NCBI GenBank assembly: GCA_963576725.1 | Contig: OY755237.1 | Coordinates: forward strand, 58,829,873-58,893,872 | Direction of reading: 5' to 3' | DNA length: 64,000 bases | Source of the DNA: Azorinus chamasolen | Taxonomy: Eukaryota > Mollusca > Bivalvia > Cardiida > Solecurtidae | Translations under genes and position numbers: made by a program | Part shown: positions 33,980 through 45,934 of the stretch, piece after piece | How the letters are laid out: each line of letters begins with the position of its first letter | How positions within the stretch are numbered: the first letter of the stretch is position 1 | The notes under the pieces: model-generated | Told to the model about the DNA's origin: nothing | The model's input: the letters and a program-made list of their open reading frames with translations, nothing else | Database searches by the model: none

Positions 33980-34400
33980 TTAACCTTAAACTATATTGAG
34001 TAATTCTTGCATCATCAATGGATTCTCCATTGGCATCAAACGTCTGTGTATTGTATGACCGTACACCTCTTCAAATATCTGAAAGCAGATCGGACATGTA
34101 AAATATTTCTTCCAACAGGTATTCTTTCCGATTCCAGTGAAATCAATGGTTGCGTCACATCCAGTTATTGCATGAAACCCAAAACTGTTCCGGCAGACAT
34201 CTTGAGATAACTTGCGGAAAATACAGTTGTATTTTCTTGGAGGTCCCAGCCCTCCTCCAGACTCCAATGCCTTATAAAGGTCCAATATGGTATATCTACT
34301 ACTAGTACATCAAAATATTGGCATCGGACAACTATCCAGCCTTGTCCCTTTCTAGCAGCATCCAAACATTGAAGGCATGCAAGACAAGCCATGTATCCAC
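33980..34400 (-). pseudogene. fragment of an uncharacterised repetitive ORF
   Basis: Two overlapping minus-strand frames. One contains GFHAITGCDATIDFTGIGK followed by CWKKY. The FHA.TGCD...F.G.GK pattern occurs in a multi-copy ORF family I recall from cnidarian and mollusc genomes, with no function I can name. The upstream frame has CLACLQCLDAARKGQGW. The break between frames and the lack of a continuing ORF mark it as a remnant carried in the 6.3-kb insertion. Confidence 0.45.
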
Positions 34401-34551
34401 CTCGTCATGATTTGGGACACTTCATGTCTGCATTTGCCTTGAATGACGATATTCCAATGCATCTGTTGAATACTGCAATACTAGTATACTACATCAACTC
34501 TTTGTTTGTGGCTTCTGTGTGTGTTCGTTGCTTTGTTTTTCGGTCAACTTT

Positions 34552-34720
34552 TAGTTTGTTTGTTGTTTTCTGGGAAGACTATTAAAATGATATAAATGAA
34601 ACTTATGAATGAAACACAAATGTTTTAAGCAACAGAATTTGAAGCTGAGTTTATTTTGAATTTCATTCAGTTTGTCTTTACAGAGCTATGACCATTGCAC
34701 TTTACAAAAATCTGCAAAAA
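34552..34720. repeat. diverged single copy of the 168-bp unit
   Basis: GTTTGTTTGTTGTTTTCTGG, later GAAGCTGAGTTTATTTTGA and GAGCTATGACCATTGCACTT, align in order with the 28704-29207 unit. The sequence after both arrays (GAGGAT ... TAACTTTTT) also matches. Confidence 0.8.
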
Positions 34721-34905
34721 TGAGGATTAGCTGTAACTTTTTTATTTAATAAGATATTCACTTCATTTTTAAAAAAAAAAAGTATCACCTTAATATGGAA
34801 ATCAAGATCTGAAGCACAGGTTAGAAACTTTCAACACTTATAAGGCATATTGAATCAGAGAAAGTTTGCAAGTGGGCGTATTATGTATCGTATGCGGTAC
34901 TCTTG

Positions 34906-35698
34906 TTAAAATTTAAGCAAAAGGCGAGTGGCCCCCCTGACAGAATCAAAACTTAACATGACATGGCTCAGTATTTGGAAGAATACTTTAAAAAAAGAGG
35001 GTGTTTCATTGGATATAGATAACATTGTCAAGAACACAAGGTTGAAGGCTTTGTCTCAATAGCTTTTGGGGCAAGTTTGGACAGAGACTCAACATGCGCC
35101 AGACTGATATATATCACGAATGTCAGGCCAACCAATTTTTCCAATTGTTCACTGATCCCACGAAGCAGTCTCTTGACTTCCACATACTCAGCAATGACAT
35201 GATACAAATAGAGTGGATGTAAAAAAATGACTGTCAACCCGAAGACAACAAAATAAATGTATACTTAGCGACCTTTACCACATGTTGGGCCAGACTTAAA
35301 TTGTACAGTGTGCTAGAACAATTGAACAAAAGAGTGCTGTATTACGACACAGATTCCGTCATTTACCTGAGTAGACCTGGGGAGTTTGATCCTCCCTTAG
35401 GCGATTACTTGGGTGAGTTGACGGATGAATTACACAGTGGAAAGCATATTGTAGAATTTTGTCTGGAGGTCCAAATAATTACGCCTATAAGACAAATACA
35501 AACAAAGAAACGTGTAAGGTCATAGGGTTTACCCGGAACTACACCAACAGCAAACTCATCAATTTTGAAAGTGTTAGGGAAACTGTGACCAATCCCCTTA
35601 TCGGAAGACAAATCACAATAACTAACTCCAGTAAGATATGTAGGACAATAGAAAAAGAAAGTTTTATAACAGGGAAGAGCAGAAATCCCACCAAATAG
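34906..35698 (+). pseudogene. type B DNA polymerase (Maverick/Polinton-like), C-terminal part
   Basis: Continues the reading broken at 28621. KFKQKASG leads into a degraded stretch with KKEGVSLDIDNIVKNTRLKA (34990-35050). The palm follows at 35265-35430, with ATFTTCWARLKLYSVLEQLN and the catalytic motif C YYDTDSVIYLSRPGEFDPP (two Asp). The thumb side follows in a shifted frame (GGPNNYAYKTN; GFTRNYTNSKLINFESV) to a stop at 35696-35698. One in-frame stop near 35057 and a frameshift near 35460 confirm decay. Confidence 0.87.
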
Positions 35699-35847
35699 TG
35701 TATACTAAACGTCGACGAGTTGACCGTTATGATACAGAACCTTATGGTTACTAATACATGTGAATGTATGTACATACTGGTGATGCTTGTAATATAAATG
35801 TAAATAAATATAGATGAATACATTCCTGTGTATTGATGCAATATGTG

Positions 35848-36240
35848 TTACTGGATGAAAAACTCGTCCTTTTTGGATGAAAAACTCGTCCTTACTGGAT
35901 GAAAAACTCGTCCTTACTGGATCAGTTTTTGTACATTTACATTGATTTTGTATAGGGTTATGACTCAATTTTTCGTTGTTACTGGTCGAAAAAAACTCGA
36001 CCTTACTGGATGCAAAACTCGTCCTTACTGGATGAAAAACTTGTTGTTACTGGATGAAAACTCGTCCTTACCGGATGAAAAACTCGCCCTTACTGGATCA
36101 GTTTTTGTACATTTACATTGATTTTGTATAGGATTATGACTCAATTTTTCGTTGTTACTGGTCGAAAAACTCGACCTTACTGATGAAAAACTCGTCCTTA
36201 CTGGATGAAAAACTAACAGGATGAAAAAACCTGTCCTTAT
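35848..36240. repeat. composite array: 22-bp unit plus an ~85-bp block
   Basis: TGGATGAAAAACTCGTCCTT units at 22-bp steps are interrupted twice by a longer block (GGATCAGTTTTTGTACATTT ... GTTGTTACTGGTCGAAAAA). So the array has a higher-order repeat: three to four short units, the long block, then the same again. Minus-strand open frames rich in Ser, Phe and Lys are by-products. Confidence 0.88.
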
Positions 36241-36259
36241 TGTATAAAATACCATGTTT

Positions 36260-37540
36260 GCAATTATTTTTTTAAAATTATGTACAGGTTGGTTATGTAA
36301 AAGATGGTACTGTATGTTTTAAAATTTGGAGTTGAATCGTGCATATTCATGAGCTAAATAACGTCATAGAATTATTTTGAAAAGGCTATAACTTGGTAAC
36401 TGTAAGAGATAGGACCTTATATGTATACATTGTCTTGATCTGCGCGACGAGGTCTTTACAATGGTGTATAGTTTTATACAGTTTGAGGAGATTAAATTTA
36501 AACTTTAAAAACCAATAAACATTTATTTTGAGAACCCTATACTTAATTGAAACGTTTTGATGAGTTTAAGGCAAATATGGTCTTGAAGGAAATTTAGCGA
36601 AAACTATTGATCTAAAACGGGGGTAAAATGGATTCCATGGTGTACATTTACCTCTCTTGTATATATTTGCTTTTTTAAGGTAATAAATATAAAGTTTTCA
36701 AACTCCTTTTCTATTATACACATATCTATCTTTTTTCCATCACCATATTTGTAGCAAAACATATTACAGTCATGTATTTCACGTCGCTATAAACTCTGTT
36801 CAAAGTTTGTAAATTTGATTTCATTTTAATCCGTAACCATGAAGATCACTGAGATTAGGTAAACATTGGCCAGGGCCCCTCTAGAAATAGAGTTAAGCCT
36901 AATCCAAGTCAACCAAATATTGACATATAAACCGCAGTGGTCCCTAAAATGGATCCTTTATATTAATGTGATTTTAACTAACTACCCATATCTAAATCAT
37001 CATTGATAATGAAAGGAAAAGTGAAAATTCAAGTCAATGCGAACAGTCTCACAGTATTTGATCTAGATCTAAACTGTTCCGCTTTAGATGAGTGTGTAAA
37101 CATGTCTATATAGATATAGTTAGTAGCGTTATGATTAGTAACTTGATTTGTTGATAAAATGTTAACCCCCCTGTAACGAGGCAAAGCACAAATTCTTATG
37201 TATTTTTTAAAAAAGCAATGACAGCAGACGACAATTTACTGTGCATGTAAAGGTTTATGAATATGTACCTTCAAGTCAAGAGTGAATAGCGTGTCTATAT
37301 TGACACTTTTATTACGTTTCAATAGGGTAGAAGCTGATCCAAGTTGCAATAGATTTTGGAACAAATGCAATTTGTAATAATTTCTGTTATTATCCAACAC
37401 GCAACTGTATTCCTTATATGCATATATTCAGTACTGTCTGTATGGTTAATATCAAAATTGAGGTACCGGTATGTAGTTTTACATTTTGTTAGAATTTTAG
37501 GGTATCAAGCTCGATCTATCAGATGTTTAAATTGTTAGAT
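36260..37540. other. AT-rich non-coding stretch
   Basis: No gene, RNA or element boundary recognised. Confidence 0.5.
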
Positions 37541-37541
37541 C

Positions 37542-37795
37542 TTCCGGTCCAATATCAATAGATCCACAGGCTGTATGGAGACTTTAAAGGGATTAGCCCC
37601 GAGGCTTGAAAAGACCAGGCTTTCCGGTCCAATTTCAATAGATCCCCAGACTGTATGGAGAGTTTAAAGGGATTAACTCCGAGGTTTGAAAAGACCATTG
37701 TTAGGCTTTCCGGTCCTATATCAATAGATCCCGACTGTATGGAGACTTTAAAGGGATTAGCCCCGAGGTTTGAAAAGACCATTGTTTCGCTTGGC
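37542..37795. repeat. tandem array, about 80-86-bp unit, three copies
   Basis: Units start TTCCGGTCC near 37542, 37622 and 37708, each with CTGTATGGAGA, TTTAAAGGGATTA and GAGGTTTGAAAAGACCA. Copies are over 85% alike by eye. Confidence 0.92.
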
Positions 37796-37971
37796 TGATG
37801 CAATGATGGCGAAATACTGTAGCTAAAAATAGATATGATATCATTCTAAAATTAGATACACATACAGCGCCCTCTACCCACGCATACGCTTGAAGGAAAA
37901 TAACATTGGTCATTTCAGTCATTTGGTCTGAGGACGTCGAAGAGTATACATTGTAGAAAGAGGTACCTTAT

Positions 37972-38000
37972 TTATTTATTATTTATTTATTTATTAATGT
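37972..38000. repeat. TTTA microsatellite
   Basis: A run of TATTTATTTATTATTTATTT and related words. Confidence 0.85.
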
Positions 38001-38447
38001 ATTTATTCTTATTATTGTCACCCATTTTCAGAATATGTGTGTGTTCATATTATAATAAGGAAAGGGCCTGACCCTCAATGCCTGTGAGTACTTACCATAT
38101 CGAGGTATACACGTAAGCTCTGTATACCGTGTAGCTCCTGATCTTTCAAAATTTCAAAATTCTTTCGAAATTTAAATTTCGCCAACATGTGACGTCGTAC
38201 ATGAAACATGACCGACTGTTATCCGCGAATACCCGTGACACACTACAATCTCTTTATATCAAATGAGCTGCTCTCGTGTTACTAAATATAGAAACAAAAT
38301 TACCGCGATTACGCAAGATTACGTCATCTTTGTTTGGGGGTAAACCGACGCCTATACTACTTCTGTCATACTTGTTTCAGATGTAGGGACACCTGGTCTA
38401 TCATTTAGGGCCCTGTTTAATATACCATGGCCAATGCGCGCAATAAT

Positions 38448-39110
38448 AATTGACCCCCGGTATTTTATAGAAATGGGGTCACTTTTCTGAAGAATATCGA
38501 CCCCCGGTGAATTGTTGTTTTTATGGGGGAGTTATAAATGCTGACCCCGGTCATAGTACTTTTATCCCATTTCATAGCATTTTGAGCCCCGTTTATTACA
38601 GCATGACCAATGCGCTGTATTTTAACAACAGTGACATCCCCACCCCCACCCCCACACCCACACCCACACCCACACACCGCTAATAGTAATTTGACTGACG
38701 TTCCTGATATTTCGAACAACTCCCGCAAACTTAATCTACCTCCAGTTCTTTTAAAGAAAGTATTTCACGTGAATCGAAAAAGTTTAACTTTACAGATCTA
38801 GTGGCCTCCGGTCATGGCCATTTCAAGCGTGTTTATTATAGCATGACCAACACGCGCAATTTTATTTGAACCCCAGTGTTTTGTTGAAAGAATATCGACC
38901 CCCCGGTCAGTAATTTAAAAAAAATATAACCCCTAGTAGTAGTGTTTTGACCCATGTTCATAATATTTTGAACAACGCCCGTTAACTTAATCCACATCCA
39001 GTATATTTTAAAGACAGATGTAACCTTAATCGAAAAATATTTAACCTTGGTCATAATTCCTACAGATGTAGTGGATGTAGTGACCCCCGTTCACAGAATC
39101 TTTGAGCCAT
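38448..39110. repeat. degenerate GACCCC repeat region with C-rich tract
   Basis: Multiple TGACCCCCGG / CATAGTATTTTGACCC words, each followed by AATATC or TTTATTACAGCATGACCAA-like segments. It is the same family as 25562-25700. The tract 38636-38678 is almost pure C and A (CCCACCCCCACCCACACCCA). Confidence 0.8.
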
Positions 39111-40400
39111 GTTTATTACACGCACACACACGCACAACCCTACACACCATCTTTCCTATCAAAATACAATTCCGTTTATAGAGAATTGTGTCAGTTATTG
39201 TCGAAGAGATACTGATGATTGTTCTTATATAAAAGGTCAAGCGCATGTGACATATGCCATAAATTATATAGTGTGTACATTTGCATCAGGTCATTTGCCT
39301 CTGCAAATAATAAACATCAGATGGGTTGTTCATAATTGTTTTTACTTTTTATTTTAAACGAGCCTTGTAGAAAACAACAACAGTCAGGGTTTGTCACGTG
39401 TTAATTTTTGTCTAAAAGGACGATTTCAATAAATCCAATAAATCATGAACACGAACGTTATATTCTATTGTATGTTCGTCGCCTATGTGTGACTGCCTAG
39501 TAAGTCAAATGAATGACATCGAAAATATCAGCACCTGTTGAGTTTCAAAACAGTTTGCCAATAAGTCTGAAATAAATCGACCACTTTTATCCTTTTATAC
39601 TCAACTGAAGTTAATTTACGTTTGTGTTCGTTTATATTGTGAATTATTACCTAATGGGTACAAAACAAAGAACAGAAGTAATAGTGATTGCCTTCATAAA
39701 AAAAGAGAGTTCACTTACTGTAAAGATTTTAAACACATGGCTTTGACATGTAAGGGCAGTCGCTGTTAGAGCCATTTATGATATCGCACAAAAAATGTTG
39801 TTATACTCATTAATACATTTGTAAATGTCCCCTCAAAATAAGTTATATTACCATTACCACTATTTCTTCTAATACAACTACTACTACTACTTTTACGTTT
39901 TCCTCTTCTTTTAAGTCTTCTTCTCATTCTAGTAGTTCAACCAAAACCACCGGTACTTTTAACCCACTGCCAAGTGTCAACATTTTTCAAAACACTGACA
40001 GTTTGTAAATAAAAAGGCGCTTGCATTTAATTTTGTTTAAACGTCTTAAATGCAACATTTTTATCCAGATAAGACCCGAATAACCCGGTGTGTCATCAGG
40101 ATGCAAACTGTTTGTTACTGTAACTATGAATTTGAAACAAATATGAAGGGAAATGGAAAATAAAAATGTATAGCAGACAACGAATAAGTGATAGTTTTAA
40201 CAAAGGGAATAAAATGCTACTAAGGTGTCCTCTAATGCATATAAATGTACCTGCATACAAACCAGTATTTGTGTATTAATCTTTTTAAAGAACGTACGTG
40301 CAAAATATCCTGCATTAAAATCTACAATGCACCTGTACGATACGAATATCGGATTAATATAGTGTATCAGTAATTTGGTGAGTCTGGTACATGTAACGGT
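39111..40400. other. non-coding stretch
   Basis: AT-rich with short ACACACGCAC and CTACTACTACTACTTTTAC tracts (39118-39140, 39870-39900). No gene recognised. Confidence 0.45.
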
Positions 40401-40424
40401 TGGAAAAATAATAAGTCCCTGATC

Positions 40425-40505
40425 TCTCGACTCGGTAAGATAGTGACAATAGTTCTGGCACAACACGCCAGAGACCCTGGGTTCGAGTCTCGGTGGGGAA
40501 ACGGC
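40425..40505 (+). repeat. tRNA-like SINE head
   Basis: GGTTCGAGTCTC at 40480-40491 is a good pol III B box. ACTCGGTAAGATAGTG ~50 bp upstream could be a decayed A box. A GGCACAACACGCC pairing precedes the B box. A complete cloverleaf cannot be drawn, so a tRNA-derived SINE relic is more likely than a working tRNA. Confidence 0.4.
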
Positions 40506-40559
40506 TGTCCTGTTAAGTTTGGCGCCCAATGTGGGACTTGCTTGAGCAAGTTAGATGTG

Positions 40560-41964
40560 CCATTACAAAACTAGTCTGAATGACATGCTCATTGTTATCT
40601 ACACAGCAACTGATAAGTAGTAATGCTGTATATCAAAATACTGTATATACTGGTGTGTCGAGCAATGCATACCTAGATCATACACCTCGGTAGAGACGAA
40701 GCGGCTAATCTGTATCTATACACTGTTTAAACGTCACTAAGACTGGTTTCCCAGACATGATGCGGGGCTTACTAATAGGTAACCATAGATCAGATTTGCC
40801 CTTGGTCACGGTTGATCTACTTTCGCAGTATTGATGACTCTATTGTTTTATTAGTATATTGGTTCCTTAAAGTATTGAGCTTGAATCCGCTGTGGAGCTT
40901 CATTGTGAAAAACTGATAGATTTTTAATTTGGTCAGTCTTCAATGTAAACTAACAATGTTGTATTATCCCTCGTCCAGTTTCATCTTGGAACCACAACAA
41001 CCAGTCCTAACACTACCTTCATATACTGCTCTCTAAGCAAGAGGATCGCAACACTAAAGCCCAAATAAAGTGGGCACTGAAAAGAGGTTATTTGTCGAGT
41101 CTTTAAAACAAGTCGAACTGAGATTTCTGCATTAATTTCGTTCTGCACTGAGCAACCACCTGCTTTATAAATCCTGTGATTAATCATGCAACCGCTTTAA
41201 AGGGCCTCAAAATATTGGGCATTTTCACTGCTTTGCACAAAACACTGCAATAGTAATGCTCATGCTTCATCGGCAGAACAAACCTAACACGCTGCAAGAA
41301 TCGCTATGCGGTTTCATGTTACCACATTGTTTTTAAAAGTGCTGATATGAGTATATATATCAATAAATGATAAAAGATAATCTGTCATTTTACTGATATA
41401 ATTTAGAACATAATGTAGAAATCAGTTTAAACAATTGGTATAATTCTGATAACAGCAATTGTAACAAATAGATAACTTGCCTATATATTATCATCTTTTG
41501 TTTACATAAATGTTTACACTACGACTAGGTAACTATACTTTATCACAACTGGCTTTGTCTGTCTCAGATTATTTATATTTACCTATGCAGTATATAAACA
41601 CTTCAGGCACTTTTAAAACTATCAAATGCTCAAACGAAGCCATCTGTCACTTGCTGGCAGACATGACAGACAAATATGCTGTGACAGTCCTATATTGCTC
41701 ACCTGTGTCATGGTCAGATCAGATATTGTGTACACTAGAAAATAATTCTCTAACGTTCTCTAACCTTTTCAACGCTGATTTTTAGAGTTTAATACCCCAT
41801 CGTTGGTTAACTGTAGAGTCTAGTGTACTCACTATGAACGACTAAAATTTGCTAGTGGACTGTGAATGACAAACTGTACAGACCCTTTTCATAGGTCTCA
41901 ATTGTTTGCAGTTGGCATTGCCTCAGAGCAACAGATAAATGTGCGTCCTCACATACTAAAATCG
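40560..41964. other. non-coding stretch
   Basis: No gene is supported. The open frame 41510-41785 (91 codons) has no recognisable motif or splice sites strong enough to call an exon. Confidence 0.4.
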
Positions 41965-41965
41965 T

Positions 41966-42063
41966 ACTTTCTCCGACCAAACCCTGTGTTGTGATCACTC
42001 TTTAGAATAATATCTTCGAAACGATTCTAAGGAGTGGTCACAACATAGGGTTTGGTGGAGAAA
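41966..42063. repeat. 98-bp inverted repeat
   Basis: Arms ACTTTCTCCGACCAAACCCT...GATCACTCTTTAGAAT and ATTCTAAGGAGTGGTC...AGGGTTTGGTGGAGAAA pair over ~38 bp with few mismatches. The loop is ~20 bp. Confidence 0.85.
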
Positions 42064-42367
42064 TAATGAAGTTAGTCTTGAAAATGTTTTAATTTACGCA
42101 TCTTATCTGGACTTCTGAATCTTACGTGTATGTCCCGCATTCAAATGGTAAAAACTGTTACCAAAAGGGACAAAGCTCGGTTAGGATTCATGGCCATATT
42201 CTTGAAATAATGTGCAGTGAAAGAATTTGATATGACTCAATATACGTGTTGAACTCTGGTCTACAGATTAGTTGAAAACTCAGTGAACCCCATGACCAGT
42301 GTGGAAGTCACTTAGCTATGAACAGGTCATATGATTGTATTCTGCTGGTTGTTTAGAAGTATATTTA

Positions 42368-42620
42368 AAGGGGAACTGGTGAATATTTATGTAAGAAATA
42401 ATAACATCATAAATGTGAATTTGATTAATTTTAAAGATGGCATAATCCCATATTCACAAGAGAAATTTCGGTCATGGCAGAACTTGAAAGAGTAGATCTG
42501 TATTACCCCATAAGCAAACATAGAAGCCCCTGATCAGATTGCTTCTCTGGTTTTACTGCTTGCAATGTGTTTATATATGGTAAATAGCTCACAGTAACAA
42601 TGTCTACATTAGTTAATGCT
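42368..42620. mobile_element. diverged family A MITE
   Basis: Recognisable AATATTTATGTAAGAAATAATAACATCAT, GTCATGGCAGAAC and CATAAGCAAACATAGAAGCCCCTGATCAG in order, but the TTAA ends and most of the second arm are eroded. Confidence 0.55.
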
Positions 42621-42689
42621 AACGAGTACAGAGAAAGTGAAAGCTTTTCGAATGTGATCACTTAACCCTTCACCTTACACACACGCCTT

Positions 42690-42937
42690 TTAACCCTTTC
42701 CCTGTTCTATATTTATTACAAATATCTACTGAATATTCATGGACAAAATAGTTAGTTATAATGAAATAGAGAAGGTGGAACATTGTAGCCGCTTTAGAAA
42801 GTGTAGTTACATATCTGTCAAAATCCATTAGCAAACAGAGCAGATCCTGATCAGACGGGTTCCATAGGAGCCATCTGATCTGGGTATATTCTGTTTGCAA
42901 ATGCGTGAAAGCATGTTTATGTGAGGGAAAAGGTTAA
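42690..42937. mobile_element. TTAA hairpin MITE (family A)
   Basis: TTAACCCTTTCCCTGTTCTA ... GGGAAAAGGTTAA, 248 bp. The arms GCAAACAGAGCAGATCCTGA and ATCTGGGTATATTCTGTTTGC flank a damaged apex. A 28-bp stub of another copy (TTAACCCTTCACC, 42662) adjoins on the left through the shared TTAA. Confidence 0.88.
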
Positions 42938-43734
42938 TTAATGCCTTTTCAAACGCTGCTCCATGGGCGCATGGCCCTAGTTTCAAGAAAAAAGCTCAAA
43001 CTAATGATCCAACTGAGATATAGTATAATTGCTATGCTTGAATACGTGTAATGGTTTGGGGGTGTTGGTTGTTTTTGTTTGGGGTTTTTTTCACTTCAAA
43101 TATCAGTCTACGTCTTGCAAAATTTGCATTTCGTTGTTAGTGATTTTGTTTAATAATACGCAATTTAAATCCATAATAAGGAAGAACTGACCTGAACTTG
43201 CTTAGCGATATTGCGTATTTGCTCAAGTACATTTCTTGTTTTAAAATTCACTTTTCTGTAAAAATTGTCAATTATTGTAGATCACAATAAAGAACACCGT
43301 GTATACTTAGGATTGTTGACCCGATATGACTTTGGACATGCAAACTAGTTGAGCACTTTACTGAACTTAAAGTTAAACTCTTTCGTGAAATTGGCATCTG
43401 CTGTGTTTGCCTATAAATTAACTGGACCCGATTCTAGGGTTTCTGTCATGACCAAACTATTTCCTTTATTGATTTGCCTTTATCAAACTTCAGCTAGTTA
43501 GTATTCAGACAATCATTATTTCTTACTTGGGTATTCACTAGGTAATGGTTAATATATGTATAATCACGTTTGTCTATTAAAGCAGGTGCCCACTTAATGC
43601 AGAAAAAGTAATGTTAAGTTTTATGCATTAAGTAAACCCTTTTCATACTAGTACCTAAAGTAGCTTCATTTGAAAATAGTGTAGAACAACACGAAACAGC
43701 TGTCAGTGAGTACATTTGAAAATATGGCACAACC

Positions 43735-43871
43735 TGTAGAATCAAAACTACATTCTTTGATAAGCGAACAGGGTAGACCCTGACCAGACTATTCCTACAG
43801 GAGCTGTATGATCTGGGTCTACCGTGTTTGCAAAGGTGTGAAAAGGCGTATCTATCAGGGAAAGGGTGAAT
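43735..43871. mobile_element. family A MITE, left end missing
   Basis: TTTGATAAGCGAACAGGGTAG, apex CTATTCCTACAGGAGCTGTATG, right arm GATCTGGGTCTACCGTGTTTGC, then GGGAAAGGGTGAA. TTAA is no longer intact. Confidence 0.7.
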
Positions 43872-44193
43872 ATTTTAATTGTCCTTGAGAGCACATGATA
43901 ATACAATACTTGTTTCAAGTATGTTTATACATTAAACGATGATACAACACAGATAACTAAATGTCCTTATGGTGAAGGAGTTGAAAGTGCATTAATCTCT
44001 TACATGTATGTGTGCTTAATCGCATAGGATAAGGAAATTAAATATTCAACCATTTCTCTATCCAATACTCATATGACATCATGAATATTTATTAGATGAA
44101 TTTTTATAATGTAAATTTTATAAAAGATTGTTTTGTCTGACAAAAACTGAACAAGAAATGTCGACACGACAGCAAACCGGGTTTTCCTTCACT

Positions 44194-44490
44194 AGGGATT
44201 TCTAAGTTCAAAGGGGCATAACTCCCATAAAAATTGCAGAAGGAAAAATCCCCGACAAATGTACATCTACATAGTGTGTCCTTGCTACATGCAAGGTTTT
44301 ATGAAAATCTGTTCAGCAGTTTCAGAGAAGTTGCGCTCACAAGGATAGGGTCAAAAGACCTAGTGATTTCTAAGTTCAAAGGGGCAGAACTCCCAGAAAA
44401 ATTGCAGAAGGAAAAATCCCCGACAATATGCACATCTACATATTGTGTCCTTGCTACATACAAGATTTTATGAAATTCTGTTTAACTTTT
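44194..44490. repeat. tandem duplication, about 169-bp unit
   Basis: GATTTCTAAGTTCAAAGGGGCA occurs near 44196 and 44365. Both are followed by GCAGAAGGAAAAATCCCCGA and TGTGTCCTTGCTACAT. The 79-codon frame across it is a by-product. Confidence 0.9.
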
Positions 44491-44745
44491 TTTCGTTTTC
44501 TCGAGATAATAAAAACAAAAATGTCATAATCCATCAATGCCAAATTCCCAGATGTTTTTAACATTTGACCTCTAAGTATGACCTTGACCTTTCAACTACT
44601 GACCTGGGGTTTTTTCGCGCGACACGCCGTACCTTCTAGAGGAACGTTTATGCCTTGTGGTTTCACAATCCATCCATGGAGTTCTCAGTTAGAGCCCGGA
44701 CAAGACCGGACGGACACACGCACGCACGGACGGACTAACAACTGT

Positions 44746-45530
44746 TATTCCGTGAAAAAATAATGCAGCGTATCAAAATTCAAACCTGACCTGCAACTCA
44801 CTATAATAAAGCAAAACACTCAATACCACTTCAAATTGAGTCTTCAATATATCTGCAAGGATTTAGAAGGGAAAAAAACGGAAAACCTAAAATTTCGGGA
44901 AAATGGCTAAGTCAAACTGCTGTAAATCCGTGAAAAATCAATGTAGTGTATCAAAATTCAAAGTTGATCTGTAACTCATTATAATAAAGCTACATACCAA
45001 AAACTCTGCAAGAGTTTAGAAAAAAAATACGGAAACCCTAATCATTCTGGAAAATTTCTATGTCAACCCAAGGTAATTCCGTGAAAATTCAATGTAGCGT
45101 AACGAAATTCAAACTTGATCTCTAACTCATTCTTATAAAGCCACATACCAAATATCACTTCAGTATCTGCTACAGTTTAGGAAAAATTCAGGAAGACCTG
45201 AAAATTCTGGAAATTTGCTCAAGTCAAACTGCTGTAATTCCGTGAAAAATCGATGTAGTGTAACAAAATTCAAACTTATCTGTAACTCTGTATAATAAAG
45301 CTACATAACAAATACCACATCAATATATGCAACTGTTTAGAGAGGAAAAAAATCGGAAAAGCTAAATTTCTGGAAAATGTCTAAGTAAAACCACTGTAAT
45401 TCCGTGAAAATTCAATGAAGCGAAACGGAAGTCAACCTTGATCTGTAACTCATTATAATAAAGCCACATACCAAATAGCACTTCAATATCTGTAAAGGTT
45501 TTAAAAAAATCCGGAAAACCGAAGTGTGAC
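44746..45530. repeat. tandem array, about 155-175-bp unit, five copies
   Basis: ATTCCGTGAAAAATCAATGTAG-like starts near 44746, 44920, 45073, 45232 and 45393, each followed by ATTCAAACTTGATCTGTAACTC and ATAAAGCCACATACCAAATA. Before the array there is a GGACGGACACACGCACGCAC tract (44705-44732). After it come CACACTGACGGATGGACGAG and TTCCCTTCGGCGTTGCCGG, which may be the ends of the element that carries the array. Confidence 0.9.
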
Positions 45531-45934
45531 ACACTGACGGATGGACGAGGTGCAAACCCTATAGTTCCCTTCGGCGTTGCCGGTAGGGGGCTAAAACAAA
45601 CCAGTGGAGATGAGAGAGTATGTTCAATGCGTAGGATTTCACAATACTAAGGGTTTTCAATGTACATTTAGAAGTCATGTATTATTTTCTTGAATGACGC
45701 AATGACCAGGGGAGTAAATGTACAGTCGGCTGAGCGGTCCTTCAGACTGAAAGTAGACTATAACTAGGTACTTTACTTTTTTCAAAGCTCTGGATATCTA
45801 ACAGAAAATTAAAAACTTTATTTGCATATATAAATATAATTTTGACTTATATATTCGCACAGTGCAGATACAGTATATAATTTTTTCGTGAAAATGCAAA
45901 GCTCCTATGTAAAATTTGATTATTAAACAAATAC

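Larger units (their letters stand above)
28622..34905. mobile_element. 6.3-kb insertion splitting the polymerase gene
   Basis: The polymerase reading stops at 28621 and resumes at 34906 with nothing missing between INTFL and KFKQ. TTA flanks both sides (28619-28621, 34906-34908), possibly a 3-bp target duplication. The left end folds into a hairpin (TACGCCCACCT ... AGGTGGTCGTA). GTGGGCGTAT at 34872-34881 mirrors the left ATACGCCCAC. Near the left edge a 168-bp unit is repeated three times, and a diverged single unit lies near the right edge. The superfamily is not recognised; a nested hAT-like element occupies 31092-33604. Confidence 0.7.

Noticed and set aside
34007..34210. Plus-strand frame overlapping 33980-34400
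   Set aside because: Shadow of the minus-strand HAITGCD remnant.
38465..38728. Gly/Cys-rich minus-strand frame
   Set aside because: Translation of the CCCACA tract.
40425..40505. tRNA gene
   Set aside because: Good B box, but acceptor and anticodon stems do not pair; called a SINE head instead.
41510..41785. 91-codon plus-strand frame as exon
   Set aside because: No recognisable motif, no convincing start context or splice partner.
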